A stretch of DNA of 64,000 nt from Hirschia litorea (GCF_042665075.1 NZ_JBHTBR010000002.1:248001-312000), one strand, 5' to 3'; positions 50,642-59,355 are shown, counted from the stretch's first letter. The notes: generated by a model not told the origin, from the letters alone. Numbers and translations are program-made.

Positions 50642-51094
50642 TTAGACCGGCAAAACAGTCGTGTTTTTGATGCACTCCATTGCGAATGTTGCGCTGACGT
50701 CCGAAATTTCCATGTCTGAAATGATAATTTTGTAAACACGGTCATAATCAGCGACCGTGTTTACAACTATCTTGAGAAGATAATCTACATCGCCTGCCAT
50801 GCGGTAAAATTCCATCACTTCGGGAATGGCGCGCGTTTTCTCTGTGAATTTTTCTAACCATGCTGCGGAGTGGTTGTTGGTACGAATTGCTACCATCACT
50901 GTTTGACCCAATTGCACGGCATTGGGATCAACGATCGCTACACGCCCTGTAATAACTTTCGTTTCTTCAAGATGTTTGACACGTCGCCAGCATGTATTGA
51001 CTGACACATTCACCTTAGCTGCAATAGTTTCTAGCGAATGAGTCGCGTCAGATTGTAATAATCTCAATATTTGGCGATCTGTGTTATCAATCAT
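50642..51094 (-). CDS. Lrp/AsnC-family transcriptional regulator
   Basis: A 150-residue regulator. The N-terminal helix-turn-helix reads LRLLQSDATHSLETIAAKVNVSVNTCWRRVKHLEETKVI, and the C-terminal RAM/AsnC ligand domain contains EVMEFYRMAGDVDYLLKIVV. It is divergent from the cysteine-synthase-like gene, the usual Lrp arrangement for controlling an adjacent amino-acid enzyme, and probably senses an amino acid. It converges on the CpeT-like gene with a 14-base gap. Confidence 0.93.
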   Translation of the reverse strand: MIDNTDRQILRLLQSDATHSLETIAAKVNVSVNTCWRRVKHLEETKVITGRVAIVDPNAVQLGQTVMVAIRTNNHSAAWLEKFTEKTRAIPEVMEFYRMAGDVDYLLKIVVNTVADYDRVYKIIISDMEISDVSATFAMECIKNTTVLPV

Positions 51095-51130
51095 ATCATT
51101 TTTCCATTAAATATCGAAAATTCTCCCCAA

Positions 51131-51157
51131 TATAAAAGTATACCCTTTGTATTTTTA
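51131..51157. promoter_or_regulatory. AT-rich imperfect palindrome in the Lrp/cysteine-synthase promoter
   Basis: TATAAAAGTATA and TATTTTTAGA face each other around CCCTTTG between the divergent genes. This is a plausible Lrp-type site but the symmetry is poor. Confidence 0.3.
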
Positions 51158-51207
51158 GAATGCAATTTGATCAGACCTAAATGATAATGAAATCAGGAGA
51201 TTTTATT

Positions 51208-52254
51208 ATGGCTGATACACTACCACTGGACGAAGACTTTTCGGTTCAAGACCGTTTCAATAGTCTGTCAAATCTTATTGGTCGCACACCCTTACTGGCG
51301 GTGCACCTAAGATGGCGTGGACAGCGCCGTGTTGTTTACGCAAAGGCCGAACATTACAGTCTTACCGGTTCGATCAAAGATCGGATGGCTTACAATATTC
51401 TTCGGTGTGCGAGCGAAAGTGGCGCATTGAAACCTGGCGATCTTATCGTTGAGGCTACAAGTGGTAATGCTGGTATCGCAGTTGCGGCACTTGGGCGTGC
51501 ACTTGGTCATAAAGTTTGTATTTATATGCCGGACTGGATGAGTTCAGAGCGTAAATCACTTCTTCGTTCAATTGGTGCCGAATTACACCTTGTGAGCAAA
51601 GAAGAAGGTGGCTTTCTTGGATCTATCGCTGCGACTGAAAAGCTTGCTGCTGAGCGCGGTGATGTTTTTCTGCCGTGCCAATTTAGTAATAGAGACAATT
51701 GCGGCGCTCACGAATTACAAACTGGCCAAGAGATTTTGAAACAATTGGCCTCTATCGGCAAAGTCCCTGATGGCTTCGTTGCCGGTGTGGGGACAGGTGG
51801 CACCATTATGGGTGTTGGCCGTGCACTAAGAGCTGCAAATTCAAACGTTGCAATTCACCCATTGGAGCCATCTGAATCACCGACGCTTACAACTGGCTAT
51901 AAAGTGGGTGCTCACCGTATCCAAGGTATATCAGATGAATTTATTCCAGCTATTGTTGATCTTTCAAAGACTGATAGCGTTGTGTCTGTAAGTGATGGCG
52001 ATAGTATTATCATGGCACAAAAATTGGCTTCCCAATTGGGGCTTGCTGTCGGGATTTCTTCCGGTGCAAACTTGATTGGTGCTTTGATGGTTCAAGATAG
52101 GCTGGGTGTAAATTCCACTGTTGCAACCGTATTTGCGGATGACAACAAAAAGTATCTCTCAACTGACTTGGGACGTGAAGAGCCGGTGAAACCTGAATAT
52201 ATAGCTCCTGAAGTTGAGCTTATCGGGTTTGAAGCTTTGCAATGTCCAGCATGA
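51208..52254 (+). CDS. PLP-dependent cysteine synthase/cystathionine beta-synthase-like enzyme
   Basis: A 348-residue fold type II PLP enzyme. The Schiff-base Lys is in SLTGSIKDRMA, the substrate-binding loop is VEATSGNAGIAVA, the phosphate cup is GVGTGGTIMGVG, and KVGAHRIQGISDEFIP plus VGISSGANL complete the CysK family set. Compared with O-acetylserine sulfhydrylases it has an extra N-terminal segment and a C-terminal extension ending in a Cys. The reaction is probably beta-replacement or beta-elimination on a serine or cysteine derivative. I chose ATG 51208 with AGGAG eight bases upstream. Confidence 0.88.
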   Translation: MADTLPLDEDFSVQDRFNSLSNLIGRTPLLAVHLRWRGQRRVVYAKAEHYSLTGSIKDRMAYNILRCASESGALKPGDLIVEATSGNAGIAVAALGRALGHKVCIYMPDWMSSERKSLLRSIGAELHLVSKEEGGFLGSIAATEKLAAERGDVFLPCQFSNRDNCGAHELQTGQEILKQLASIGKVPDGFVAGVGTGGTIMGVGRALRAANSNVAIHPLEPSESPTLTTGYKVGAHRIQGISDEFIPAIVDLSKTDSVVSVSDGDSIIMAQKLASQLGLAVGISSGANLIGALMVQDRLGVNSTVATVFADDNKKYLSTDLGREEPVKPEYIAPEVELIGFEALQCPA

Positions 52255-52300
52255 TCTAGCTTTTATAGTCTCTCAACGGGGTGTACGCATTCCGAACTTT

Positions 52301-52335
52301 ACCACTCATCTTTGATATAAGATGAGTGGTTTTTT
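52301..52335 (+). terminator. Intrinsic terminator after the cysteine-synthase-like gene
   Basis: Perfect 12-base stem (ACCACTCATCTT at 52301-52312, AAGATGAGTGGT at 52319-52330) with a 6-base loop and TTTTT. Confidence 0.9.
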
Positions 52336-52336
52336 A

Positions 52337-53740
52337 TTAGGCATTGATCGTGTCCAGAATTTCAAATGCTGAGCGTTCACCAGATTCCATCGCACCCTCC
52401 ATACCAGTATGAAGGTGAGACATGTGTTCGCCAGCAAAGTGCAGGCGTCCTGCTGGTTTAGACATTGTATTTGCAATTTGGGCTGCTTGCTTAGGTGCCC
52501 AATGCATATATGCACCGCCAGATAGAGGTTGGTTTTTATCCCATCGTACAACTTTAGCCGCTTTCGTTTTTGCACCGCGTAAGTCATGCATGGTTTTGAC
52601 CGCAAGTTCACCCCATTCCTGATCTGATATATCGGGTTTAGTACCTGTACCATTGATCCAGCATGTTAGAGATATCGTTTCCCCTTGTGAATTTTGGACA
52701 GGAAAAACTCGTTCTATAGGTGTATCAGTCCACATTTGAATTGGCAGCCCGTCCTTTTCCCAAAAAGCATTTTCTACAGTTAGGTGAACTTGCTGAATTT
52801 GCGTGTAAGGAATGGCTGCAATGGCTTCTTTGTTTTCAACGCTTAATGGCGCGTTGATTTTAAGGTTGCGTGTCGCCGGAAGAGGGAGTGCACTGATAAC
52901 ATAGGAAGCACGTAAACTGCCGTTTGAGGTATGTACATCCACGCCAGAAGCATCAACATCTATACCTTTTACCAGTGTATTGGTGCGCACATCTCTTAAA
53001 CTGGCCGCCATTGCTTCTGGAAGGCGTTGCGCGCCGCCCTCTATTTCACTGCCAAATGCATCAGCTGTGAAAATTTTAAGGCTTCTCCACACGTTTAGCA
53101 TGGCGTAGCTGTCCAAAGAATTTGCATTCAGTGCGATATCACACAATCGAATACTTTCCTCGTTAAACCCGTTCTTAGCTAAAAAATCTTTGGCTGAAAT
53201 ATCTTTGTCAGCGGTCATTTCCCTCCAGGCGTACTCATCCGCAAGAGGGTTTTCTTTCATTGCAGTGAGGAAAATAGCTGAATCAGGCGTGGCGTGTTTG
53301 AATGACTCGGGAAAGGTGTTTTGAGTCGAATTTGCCCATTCTTTTGCGTTAAACAGCTTTCCATCTAACGCCATGGTTTTTCCCCTAGAACCATTTGTGG
53401 GCGTATCGATTATGTTGACTCCAAGATCAGATGCAGTCGATCGGATACGAGCGTAACTTTGACCTATTTGCTGTCCGCCAGCTTCTGGACGACCTGGAAC
53501 ATCGTCGAGGGTGTACATTCGTCCCCCAATTTTGCTGCTGGCATCTAGAACGATGACGTTTGCGCCCTCGCTTTCCAAAAGGCGTGCGGCATTTAAGCCT
53601 GATAATCCGGCTCCAAGTATGATAACGTCAGCGTCAAGGGCCTTTTTTGCGGCAGGAGCGCACGAAATTGAGGCAAGTGCCGCGCTTGATAGTATTATTT
53701 TACGTCTTGTCCAATTCACTGGCTTGATCTCTCTCGACAT
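52337..53740 (-). CDS. Secreted flavin-containing amine oxidase
   Basis: A 467-residue FAD enzyme of the monoamine oxidase/protoporphyrinogen-type fold. DVIILGAGLSGLNAARLLESEG is the FAD loop, followed by IGGRM and a C-terminal GRLHFAGEHMSHLHTGMEGAMESG flavin block. A TRRKIILSSAALASISCAP signal with paired arginines suggests Tat export and possibly lipid anchoring. ATG 53740 is preferred; the in-frame ATG at 53761 lies within the operator. It oxidises an amine or a similar C-N/C-C bond; the substrate is unknown. Confidence 0.88.
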   Translation of the reverse strand: MSREIKPVNWTRRKIILSSAALASISCAPAAKKALDADVIILGAGLSGLNAARLLESEGANVIVLDASSKIGGRMYTLDDVPGRPEAGGQQIGQSYARIRSTASDLGVNIIDTPTNGSRGKTMALDGKLFNAKEWANSTQNTFPESFKHATPDSAIFLTAMKENPLADEYAWREMTADKDISAKDFLAKNGFNEESIRLCDIALNANSLDSYAMLNVWRSLKIFTADAFGSEIEGGAQRLPEAMAASLRDVRTNTLVKGIDVDASGVDVHTSNGSLRASYVISALPLPATRNLKINAPLSVENKEAIAAIPYTQIQQVHLTVENAFWEKDGLPIQMWTDTPIERVFPVQNSQGETISLTCWINGTGTKPDISDQEWGELAVKTMHDLRGAKTKAAKVVRWDKNQPLSGGAYMHWAPKQAAQIANTMSKPAGRLHFAGEHMSHLHTGMEGAMESGERSAFEILDTINA

Positions 53741-53750
53741 ACTGTTGAAA

Positions 53751-53760
53751 TGATATACCA
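53751..53760. promoter_or_regulatory. Palindromic operator copy 6 (amine oxidase / MFS divergent promoter)
   Basis: TGATATACCA in GAAATGATATACCATTAA, 10 bases from the amine oxidase start and 56 bases from the MFS start. Confidence 0.75.
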
Positions 53761-53816
53761 TTAAGTCCTATAAAGTTGTGTCTGCCAAGGGCATCAATAA
53801 ATTTCGGGAGGTGAAA

Positions 53817-55367
53817 TTGGCGAATAAAAGTGAATTTAGTGAGGGCTGGCCAGTCCTAACAGCTGCGGCTGTTGGGGTTGGATTGGGTCTCTCGCCATTA
53901 CCGTTTTACACTGTGGGTGTGTTCATCCCGCCATTGATGCAAGAGTTTGCGCCAATGGGGTGGAGTGTAGGTGACATCCTTAATGCGCTTGCAATATACA
54001 CTTTTGGTGCTTTTGCGGCTGCGCCGCTAGTTGGTATGGTTGCTGAGAAATTCGGAGCACGTAAAGTTACTCTGATTTCTATCATAACATTTGGCCTGTC
54101 CATGATGTCATTGGCTTTGAACAATGGTTCTAAGCCACTTTATATCTTCTTATGGTTTCTGCTGGCGTTTGCGGGTGCCGGAACGTTGCCCGTTACGTTT
54201 ACGCGCCCTGTAGCTAACTGGTTTGTGAAGAATCGAGGGATGGCGTTAGGTATAGCGTTGATTGCGACGGGTGTATTCGGTGCACTTGCTAAATTTTACG
54301 CGCAATTTATCGTTTCCAACGAGGCGTTTCATATAATTGGTAATTCTGGGTGGCGTTCGGCATATGTGATGCTGGGCTGTTTGCCGCTGGCTATTGCACT
54401 GCCTATGGCTTGGTTGGGCCTAAGGGATGTGGATGATGTGTCTGCTAAAGATGCCAACATTACAAAGTTCAAATATCCTATCCTAGCCGTTTCTATGATT
54501 GGTACGCTGATTTTGGTCACACTTGTGATCAAGCAGGTGACGCCGCTAGTGGGGGCGCATGGCCTTCGATTAGAGTATTTTATGGCCTATGTATTTTGTG
54601 CCATGGTGCTAATTCCCGTCTCCTTAATGTTGCTTCTAGATATCAAAAAAGCGCCGCCGCAGGTGGAAAAAGGGACTGTTGTTGTTTTGCCGGGTTTGAC
54701 GCTGATGGAAGCGTTCAAAACATGGCGCTTTTGGGTTTTGGCTATAAGCTTTGTGCCGATTTCGTATTCAGTCGGTGCGATTATTCCAAACATTGAACGC
54801 GTACTCACATTCAATGGTATTAGCATGGATGAAGCGGTTGGGCTTGCGACACTTACAGGTCTGGCTGTGTTGAGTGGCCGTATTATAGGTGGTTATCTGA
54901 TTGACCGCTTTTGGGCACCGGGTGTTGCATTCGCGTTCCTTGCCTCTCCTGCCATTGCTTTGTGGATGCTTGCTCAGCCGGGTGTGGATGCGACAACAGC
55001 GACGATTGCTATTTTGATGATTGGTTTCGGTGCGGGTGTGGAGTATGACTTCATGGCGTTCATGATCTCAAAATACTTTGGCATGAAAAGCTATTCTGCG
55101 ATCTATGGTGCGATTTACGGATTCTTCGCGTTAGGTGCGGGGCTTGGGCCCTCAATTATGACGGATATTGCTGATGGTCGAGGGATCCACTTCTTGGGTG
55201 CAAACCTTGGAATACTTCCCGGACATGATTGGCACTTCACATTGGTCTCGGCCGCGATTGTGTTGTTTGTGTCTACGATACCGCTCTTGTTTTTGGGTAA
55301 GTATCAATATGATTTCGAAGACCACAAGAAAAAGAAAACAGCAGAAACAGAAGTGGCCGCTGAATAG
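53817..55367 (+). CDS. Major facilitator superfamily transporter
   Basis: A 516-residue carrier with 12 predicted helices and the MFS loop motif near MVAEKFGARKVTL (helices 2-3) and a related ISGRIIGGYLIDRFW-like segment in the second half. Helix-rich halves are joined by a central cytoplasmic loop. The family resembles monocarboxylate/OFA-type carriers. I chose TTG 53817 because a perfect GGGAGGTG lies seven bases upstream; GTG 53778 would add 13 residues without a ribosome site. It is divergent from the amine oxidase. Confidence 0.9.
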   Translation: MANKSEFSEGWPVLTAAAVGVGLGLSPLPFYTVGVFIPPLMQEFAPMGWSVGDILNALAIYTFGAFAAAPLVGMVAEKFGARKVTLISIITFGLSMMSLALNNGSKPLYIFLWFLLAFAGAGTLPVTFTRPVANWFVKNRGMALGIALIATGVFGALAKFYAQFIVSNEAFHIIGNSGWRSAYVMLGCLPLAIALPMAWLGLRDVDDVSAKDANITKFKYPILAVSMIGTLILVTLVIKQVTPLVGAHGLRLEYFMAYVFCAMVLIPVSLMLLLDIKKAPPQVEKGTVVVLPGLTLMEAFKTWRFWVLAISFVPISYSVGAIIPNIERVLTFNGISMDEAVGLATLTGLAVLSGRIIGGYLIDRFWAPGVAFAFLASPAIALWMLAQPGVDATTATIAILMIGFGAGVEYDFMAFMISKYFGMKSYSAIYGAIYGFFALGAGLGPSIMTDIADGRGIHFLGANLGILPGHDWHFTLVSAAIVLFVSTIPLLFLGKYQYDFEDHKKKKTAETEVAAE

Positions 55368-55374
55368 CGGCCAC
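55353..55374. repeat. Inverted repeat at the MFS stop codon
   Basis: Perfect 9-base repeat GTGGCCGCT and AGCGGCCAC with a 4-base loop, containing the stop codon. It has no T tract, so it may be an RNA-stabilising hairpin rather than a terminator. Confidence 0.6.
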
Positions 55375-55405
55375 CCTTGGTCTTTAAAAAATGCTGATCG
55401 AAGGT

Positions 55406-56224
55406 TTAAACGGGAGAGGCGTCTAGCTTCTCCCGTACGCATTTGGCGATATCTTCAGGAAATGCCGCGAGCAGGTTATGTGACCATTCTGGCTTCTCAA
55501 TCACTTCTCCATTCTTCAAAATCTTTGTTGCCCGTTGTGTGCAAAATGTAAGATCATCGGTCGGATTAAAGATTGTAATTCTTTGGTCTAAGGTTTTAAG
55601 GCCTTCGTTGAAGGGAATATCGTATGCAAAGGCTGCTGTATGCCCCCACTCATAAGCTTCTCCTGCCATCATTGTCATATAGAATGACCGATCAAGCGTT
55701 TCCAGCGATACGTTGTCTGTGTGGCGTTCGATAATGCGTTGCCAATTTACTTTGTGACGTGTGCCTTCAGCATCCAATGGAATTGGTGTGAAGAGATCTT
55801 CAAATGATTTTCGTTCTTCTTGCGTGAAGATGGCAGCTGAAATCATCGTTATGGCATGAATAGCCTGTGGCCGCATAAGGGCCATTTCAACGGCCACTTT
55901 CCCGCCCGTATGATTGCCGAATAAATCTATATAATCGTGCCCAAGCGTATCAGCTACTTGGAATGCTGCTTCGGCGTAGACGCGAATACTAACTTCAGAT
56001 TCTGTTTCAGGGCCGTCAGACATGCCGTATTTGGGGTAATCAAAGCTTACAACGATACGGTCTGAGCTTGCGTGTTTCATAAAGTCTTCAAACTCTAGGG
56101 AAGACTTTGGGCTTTGATGCAAACAATAAAGGGGCGGCCGTGAGGCTGCCCCTAAAGGTGATGCTACACGTACATGGATTTGTCCAAATGTACCGTCAAC
56201 ATATAAGCGTTTTACCGCGTTCAT
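55406..56224 (-). CDS. Alpha/beta hydrolase with His at the nucleophile position
   Basis: A 272-residue alpha/beta hydrolase-fold protein. The nucleophile elbow, normally G-x-S-x-G, reads GNHTG (in LFGNHTGGKVAVEMAL), with His in place of Ser; the acid (NPTDDLTF) and a C-terminal His (EWSHNLL) remain. This points to a subgroup with altered chemistry or a loss of hydrolase activity. It starts one base inside the end of the reductase gene and is the last gene of the VOC-reductase-hydrolase minus-strand operon. Confidence 0.85.
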   Translation of the reverse strand: MNAVKRLYVDGTFGQIHVRVASPLGAASRPPLYCLHQSPKSSLEFEDFMKHASSDRIVVSFDYPKYGMSDGPETESEVSIRVYAEAAFQVADTLGHDYIDLFGNHTGGKVAVEMALMRPQAIHAITMISAAIFTQEERKSFEDLFTPIPLDAEGTRHKVNWQRIIERHTDNVSLETLDRSFYMTMMAGEAYEWGHTAAFAYDIPFNEGLKTLDQRITIFNPTDDLTFCTQRATKILKNGEVIEKPEWSHNLLAAFPEDIAKCVREKLDASPV

Positions 56225-57237
56225 TACACATTCTCTGCTGAAACTGTGACGACTGCTTTTCCGAGGTTTTTACCATTCATGAGGCGCTCGAATAACACAG
56301 GTGCATTGTCCAAACCTTCGACGCGATCTTCAACGAATTTTAGCTTTCCGTCTCTGATCCATGGTGCAGCTTCTGCGACATAATTATTCCAGCGGTCGTA
56401 ATAGTCATATACGACTAAACCGCTCAACTGGGCGCGCTTACCAATAACAAAACCGATATTCATAGCGTGCTGACTCTGTGTTGTTGTGTGGTAGGCATCT
56501 ACAAGGCCACAAAGAACACCGCGCGCATAAAGGTTTGCGTGGCCAAGTGCGATCATGGCCATATCTGCTGATACGTTTTCAAAGAAAACTGATAAACCTT
56601 CGGGGAGAGCTTCACCCAATGCATCGCGCCAGCCGTCGGCTTTATAGTCAACACATTTGTCAAAGCCGTATGTGTTTTCAACAAGGGCACATTTTTCAGC
56701 ACCACCAGCAATACCTACAACACGCTTTGCGCCTTTAATGCGTGCAATTTGTCCCACGGTTCCACCTACTGGACCAGCAGCTGCATCCACGAGAACTGTG
56801 TCACCTTCACCTACTTTCGCGAGTTGGGTAATCCCAGCCCAACCCGTTAGGCCTGGCATACCTAATACACCAGCATGCGCTGACAATGGCGCAATGGACG
56901 GGTCAATTTTACGAAGGTGTTGTGCATCAATAGCAATAATTTCTTGCCACCCACCTTCCATTGAATGCACCCAATCGCCAGCACTAATGCCAGAAACCTT
57001 GCTTTCCAATACCTGACCAACAATGGCTCCGGAGATAGCTTCTTTCATTGGTACTGGGGCTGTATGTCCCATATGACGATTGCGAATGATGGAGCCAACA
57101 TATGGGTCTAACGATAGGTGAACGACACGCACAAGCGCACCATTTTCAGGACAATTAGGTGTAGGCACATCAATAGCGATGAAATCATCAGCGGTTGGTT
57201 TGTGATCTATTGTTGTTTTTGTAGTGATCAGTTTCAT
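56224..57237 (-). CDS. NADP-dependent medium-chain oxidoreductase (zinc-free)
   Basis: A 337-residue medium-chain dehydrogenase of the leukotriene B4/curcumin reductase type (YncB, PTGR). VVHLSLDPYVGSIIRNR is the N-terminal block, and AAAGPVGGTVGQIARIKGAKRVVGIAGG the NADP fold, with a Tyr-rich C-terminal dimer segment. Zinc ligands are absent. It reduces activated C=C bonds of enones. It lies six bases after the VOC gene and overlaps the hydrolase start by one base. Confidence 0.92.
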   Translation of the reverse strand: MKLITTKTTIDHKPTADDFIAIDVPTPNCPENGALVRVVHLSLDPYVGSIIRNRHMGHTAPVPMKEAISGAIVGQVLESKVSGISAGDWVHSMEGGWQEIIAIDAQHLRKIDPSIAPLSAHAGVLGMPGLTGWAGITQLAKVGEGDTVLVDAAAGPVGGTVGQIARIKGAKRVVGIAGGAEKCALVENTYGFDKCVDYKADGWRDALGEALPEGLSVFFENVSADMAMIALGHANLYARGVLCGLVDAYHTTTQSQHAMNIGFVIGKRAQLSGLVVYDYYDRWNNYVAEAAPWIRDGKLKFVEDRVEGLDNAPVLFERLMNGKNLGKAVVTVSAENV

Positions 57238-57243
57238 AATTGT

Positions 57244-58125
57244 TTAGCCTTCTACGATTTCAATGAGGGTGCCGTCAGGGTCTTTCATGGTGCCAACGCG
57301 TTTGCCTTTATATATAGGGCCGTTACGTATGACTGGTTCGGTGATCCATGGTCCAGTGAGCGTATTAAAGTCAGGATGCCAGAATGTACCAATGGCGCAT
57401 CCGGGCGGAAGCATTCCAGAGTGTCTTTCGCGTTGGCTAGCTGCATCTGGGTATTGGTCTACTTCCAAAAATACATCTCTATTGTGAACCATAGTTGAGA
57501 TGCGGTGTAGTGCGTTTATGTCTGTACCATATGCGTTTGCAAGCATTGTATAGACGATTTCCATGTCGCGTCCCATGTGAAGTCCGACATGCTTTTCTAT
57601 CCATTTATTCGTTGCGTCCATATCGCTTGCGCCCATAACGAGGATAAATAGCTTATCGAATAGAGTTTCAGCTCTTGGGAGGTCAAATGCAGGAAGGTCA
57701 TCTTTGATCTGAGTTAGATAAACAACCTCTTCATCAGGGCCTTTTACTTGCATTGGATGAATTGCAGGAAGCCCCTCTATTTCACGCGGAGGGCCGATAA
57801 TTTCAAATGGGCTATTGAGGACACGTTCATTTGCAGCAAGGACATCGGTAACGCAAATTTCAATTGCATTCCAACCATATGTACGCAGCGCTTTATAGCT
57901 TTTAACGCTTGGTTGTTCGACAAAACGGATATAGACTTCTGCACCAGAGCTTGGTTGCATAATCGCATAAGGGCAGTTGGTTGAATTTGGCGTACCCCAG
58001 CTTTCTGCTAGATTCGCGTCGATTTGGCCTTCCTCTATGACTGTGTAATCAAAATACTCGGCATATAGAGAGGTCGAGCGTTTGATGTCGGCAACGGCGA
58101 GAGTTGCTGAACGTAACAATTTCAT
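57244..58125 (-). CDS. Two-domain VOC (glyoxalase/dioxygenase superfamily) protein
   Basis: A 293-residue protein of two vicinal-oxygen-chelate repeats, about residues 1-140 and 150-293. Strands such as LLRSATLAVADIKRSTSLYAEYF and the end MKDPDGTLIEIVEG are typical. In the second repeat possible metal ligands include His in GTFWHPDF and the terminal Glu; the first repeat lacks a clear set. Reaction options are isomerisation, hydration or ring cleavage; none can be chosen. It heads the minus-strand operon from the operator at 58174. Confidence 0.85.
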   Translation of the reverse strand: MKLLRSATLAVADIKRSTSLYAEYFDYTVIEEGQIDANLAESWGTPNSTNCPYAIMQPSSGAEVYIRFVEQPSVKSYKALRTYGWNAIEICVTDVLAANERVLNSPFEIIGPPREIEGLPAIHPMQVKGPDEEVVYLTQIKDDLPAFDLPRAETLFDKLFILVMGASDMDATNKWIEKHVGLHMGRDMEIVYTMLANAYGTDINALHRISTMVHNRDVFLEVDQYPDAASQRERHSGMLPPGCAIGTFWHPDFNTLTGPWITEPVIRNGPIYKGKRVGTMKDPDGTLIEIVEG

Positions 58126-58173
58126 AATTCAATTGTCCTTTTCAAATCGAGCGAAAGTGCTTTACTTACTAAA

Positions 58174-58183
58174 TGATATATCA
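58174..58183. promoter_or_regulatory. Palindromic operator copy 7 (VOC / DUF1330 divergent promoter)
   Basis: Exact TGATATATCA within ACTAAATGATATATCATTTGA, the best 16-base palindrome of the set; 48 bases from the VOC start and 38 from the DUF1330 start. Confidence 0.85.
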
Positions 58184-58221
58184 TTTGATGTGTAAAGTTC
58201 CAAATCAAAAGGAAAGTTATT

Positions 58222-58518
58222 ATGTCTGCTTATATGATTGTTTTCGCAAAAATATCTGATCGCCAACCTTTCATTGAGAAATATGCGGTGCCGGCAGCCA
58301 AACTTGTTGCGCAATATGGCGGTGAATATGTTGTGCGTGCGCCAGGCGTTGAGGCCAAAGAGGGCGGTATGTTTGATGGTCAGAGTGTTGTGATTTCCAA
58401 ATGGCCAGATAAAGCAGCAATAAATGCTTTTTGGGAAAGTGCTGAATATCAGAAACTAAAAGAAGCGCGTGCGCCTTATAGTGAAGCTCATGTGATGGTT
58501 GTAGAAGAGCCAGCATGA
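58222..58518 (+). CDS. DUF1330-family small protein
   Basis: A 98-residue dimeric ferredoxin-like barrel of the DUF1330 type. Its features are YMIVFAKISDRQPFIEKYAVPAAKLVAQYGGEYV at the start, VVISKWPDKAAINAFWESAEYQKLKEAR as the conserved helix, and an ending MVVEEPA. The function of DUF1330 is not established; related barrels act as cofactor-free oxygenases or small-molecule isomerases. Its stop overlaps the next start (ATGA). Confidence 0.9.
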   Translation: MSAYMIVFAKISDRQPFIEKYAVPAAKLVAQYGGEYVVRAPGVEAKEGGMFDGQSVVISKWPDKAAINAFWESAEYQKLKEARAPYSEAHVMVVEEPA

Positions 58519-59333
58519 TGAAACGTTTTATTGGTGTTTTGTTGGTGTCGACTGCTTGTGTTGGGGCTGCGATGGCGCAGCCACCTCCATTGGCAGATTC
58601 GCGCGAATCCATGCCTGCCGCTGTGCAGATGAAAAGTGAGATGTCCGCCAAGGCGATTTTAGAATCTGCTTATATGGCTGCGGGCGGGGATAGTTTTACG
58701 CGCCCTCAAACGCTTTGGCTGAAGGGTTATAATATAATCCGTGCTGGAGATAAGGAATTGCTTTGGGATAAGTACGCTATGTGGCGAGAGTATGCGTCAA
58801 ACAAAACGGATGCGCACGAAGCAAATGGCAAGGTAAGAATTGAGGGCTGGACGGATGGAAAGCTTCAATTGTTGCTCTCTTTTGATGGAAAGCAGACCTA
58901 TAACCAAAACGGTTTGATGGAAGACCAATCTGCCAATGAGATGTGGGCAAATAGTTTTGGATTTGGTGCAATTCGCCATGCGCTAGATGATGGATGGTCT
59001 CAAAAGCGAGTCGCGGATCGTCAAATAGATGGCGAGCCGACGTATATGATTGAGTTAACTGACCCCTCAGAAAAGCAAACCTTATTTGGAATTCGACAGT
59101 CTGATTTTGCGATCGTGTATGTGGGGTTTGATACGCCACGTGGATGGCATGAGCGGCGGTATTCACATTTCTTTGAAAAGCCTGATGTGAGCTGGAAGCA
59201 GGCCGGTCGGGTGAGGTTGTTCTATAATGGACAGAAAGCGAATGAAGCAGTGTGGACTGACTTTGAGGTGAATACTGTGTTTGATGAGGAGAATTTCGTC
59301 ATTACAGAGACGCCCAGTCGGCCAGAATTTTAA
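58515..59333 (+). CDS. Secreted LolA-like periplasmic protein
   Basis: A 272-residue protein with a signal peptide (cleavage near GAAMA-QP). After it, a beta-rich body (AGGDSFTRPQTLWLKGY, VRIEGWTDGKLQLLLSFDGKQTY, TYMIELTDPSEKQTLFGIRQSD) recalls the half-barrel fold of LolA/LolB and related outer-membrane lipoprotein-sorting proteins, which bind lipids or other hydrophobic molecules. The match is by pattern only. It is translationally coupled to the DUF1330 gene. Confidence 0.65.
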   Translation: MMKRFIGVLLVSTACVGAAMAQPPPLADSRESMPAAVQMKSEMSAKAILESAYMAAGGDSFTRPQTLWLKGYNIIRAGDKELLWDKYAMWREYASNKTDAHEANGKVRIEGWTDGKLQLLLSFDGKQTYNQNGLMEDQSANEMWANSFGFGAIRHALDDGWSQKRVADRQIDGEPTYMIELTDPSEKQTLFGIRQSDFAIVYVGFDTPRGWHERRYSHFFEKPDVSWKQAGRVRLFYNGQKANEAVWTDFEVNTVFDEENFVITETPSRPEF

Positions 59334-59355
59334 GAATAAAATAAAAGTAGATATG

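Noticed and set aside
52625..52634. TGATATATCG inside the amine oxidase gene as another operator copy
   Set aside because: It lies in coding sequence, breaks the palindrome at the last base and has no promoter beside it; probably chance.
55411..55435. CGGGAGA/TCTCCCG hairpin as the MFS terminator
   Set aside because: It lies inside the 3' end of the convergent hydrolase gene and has no T tract.
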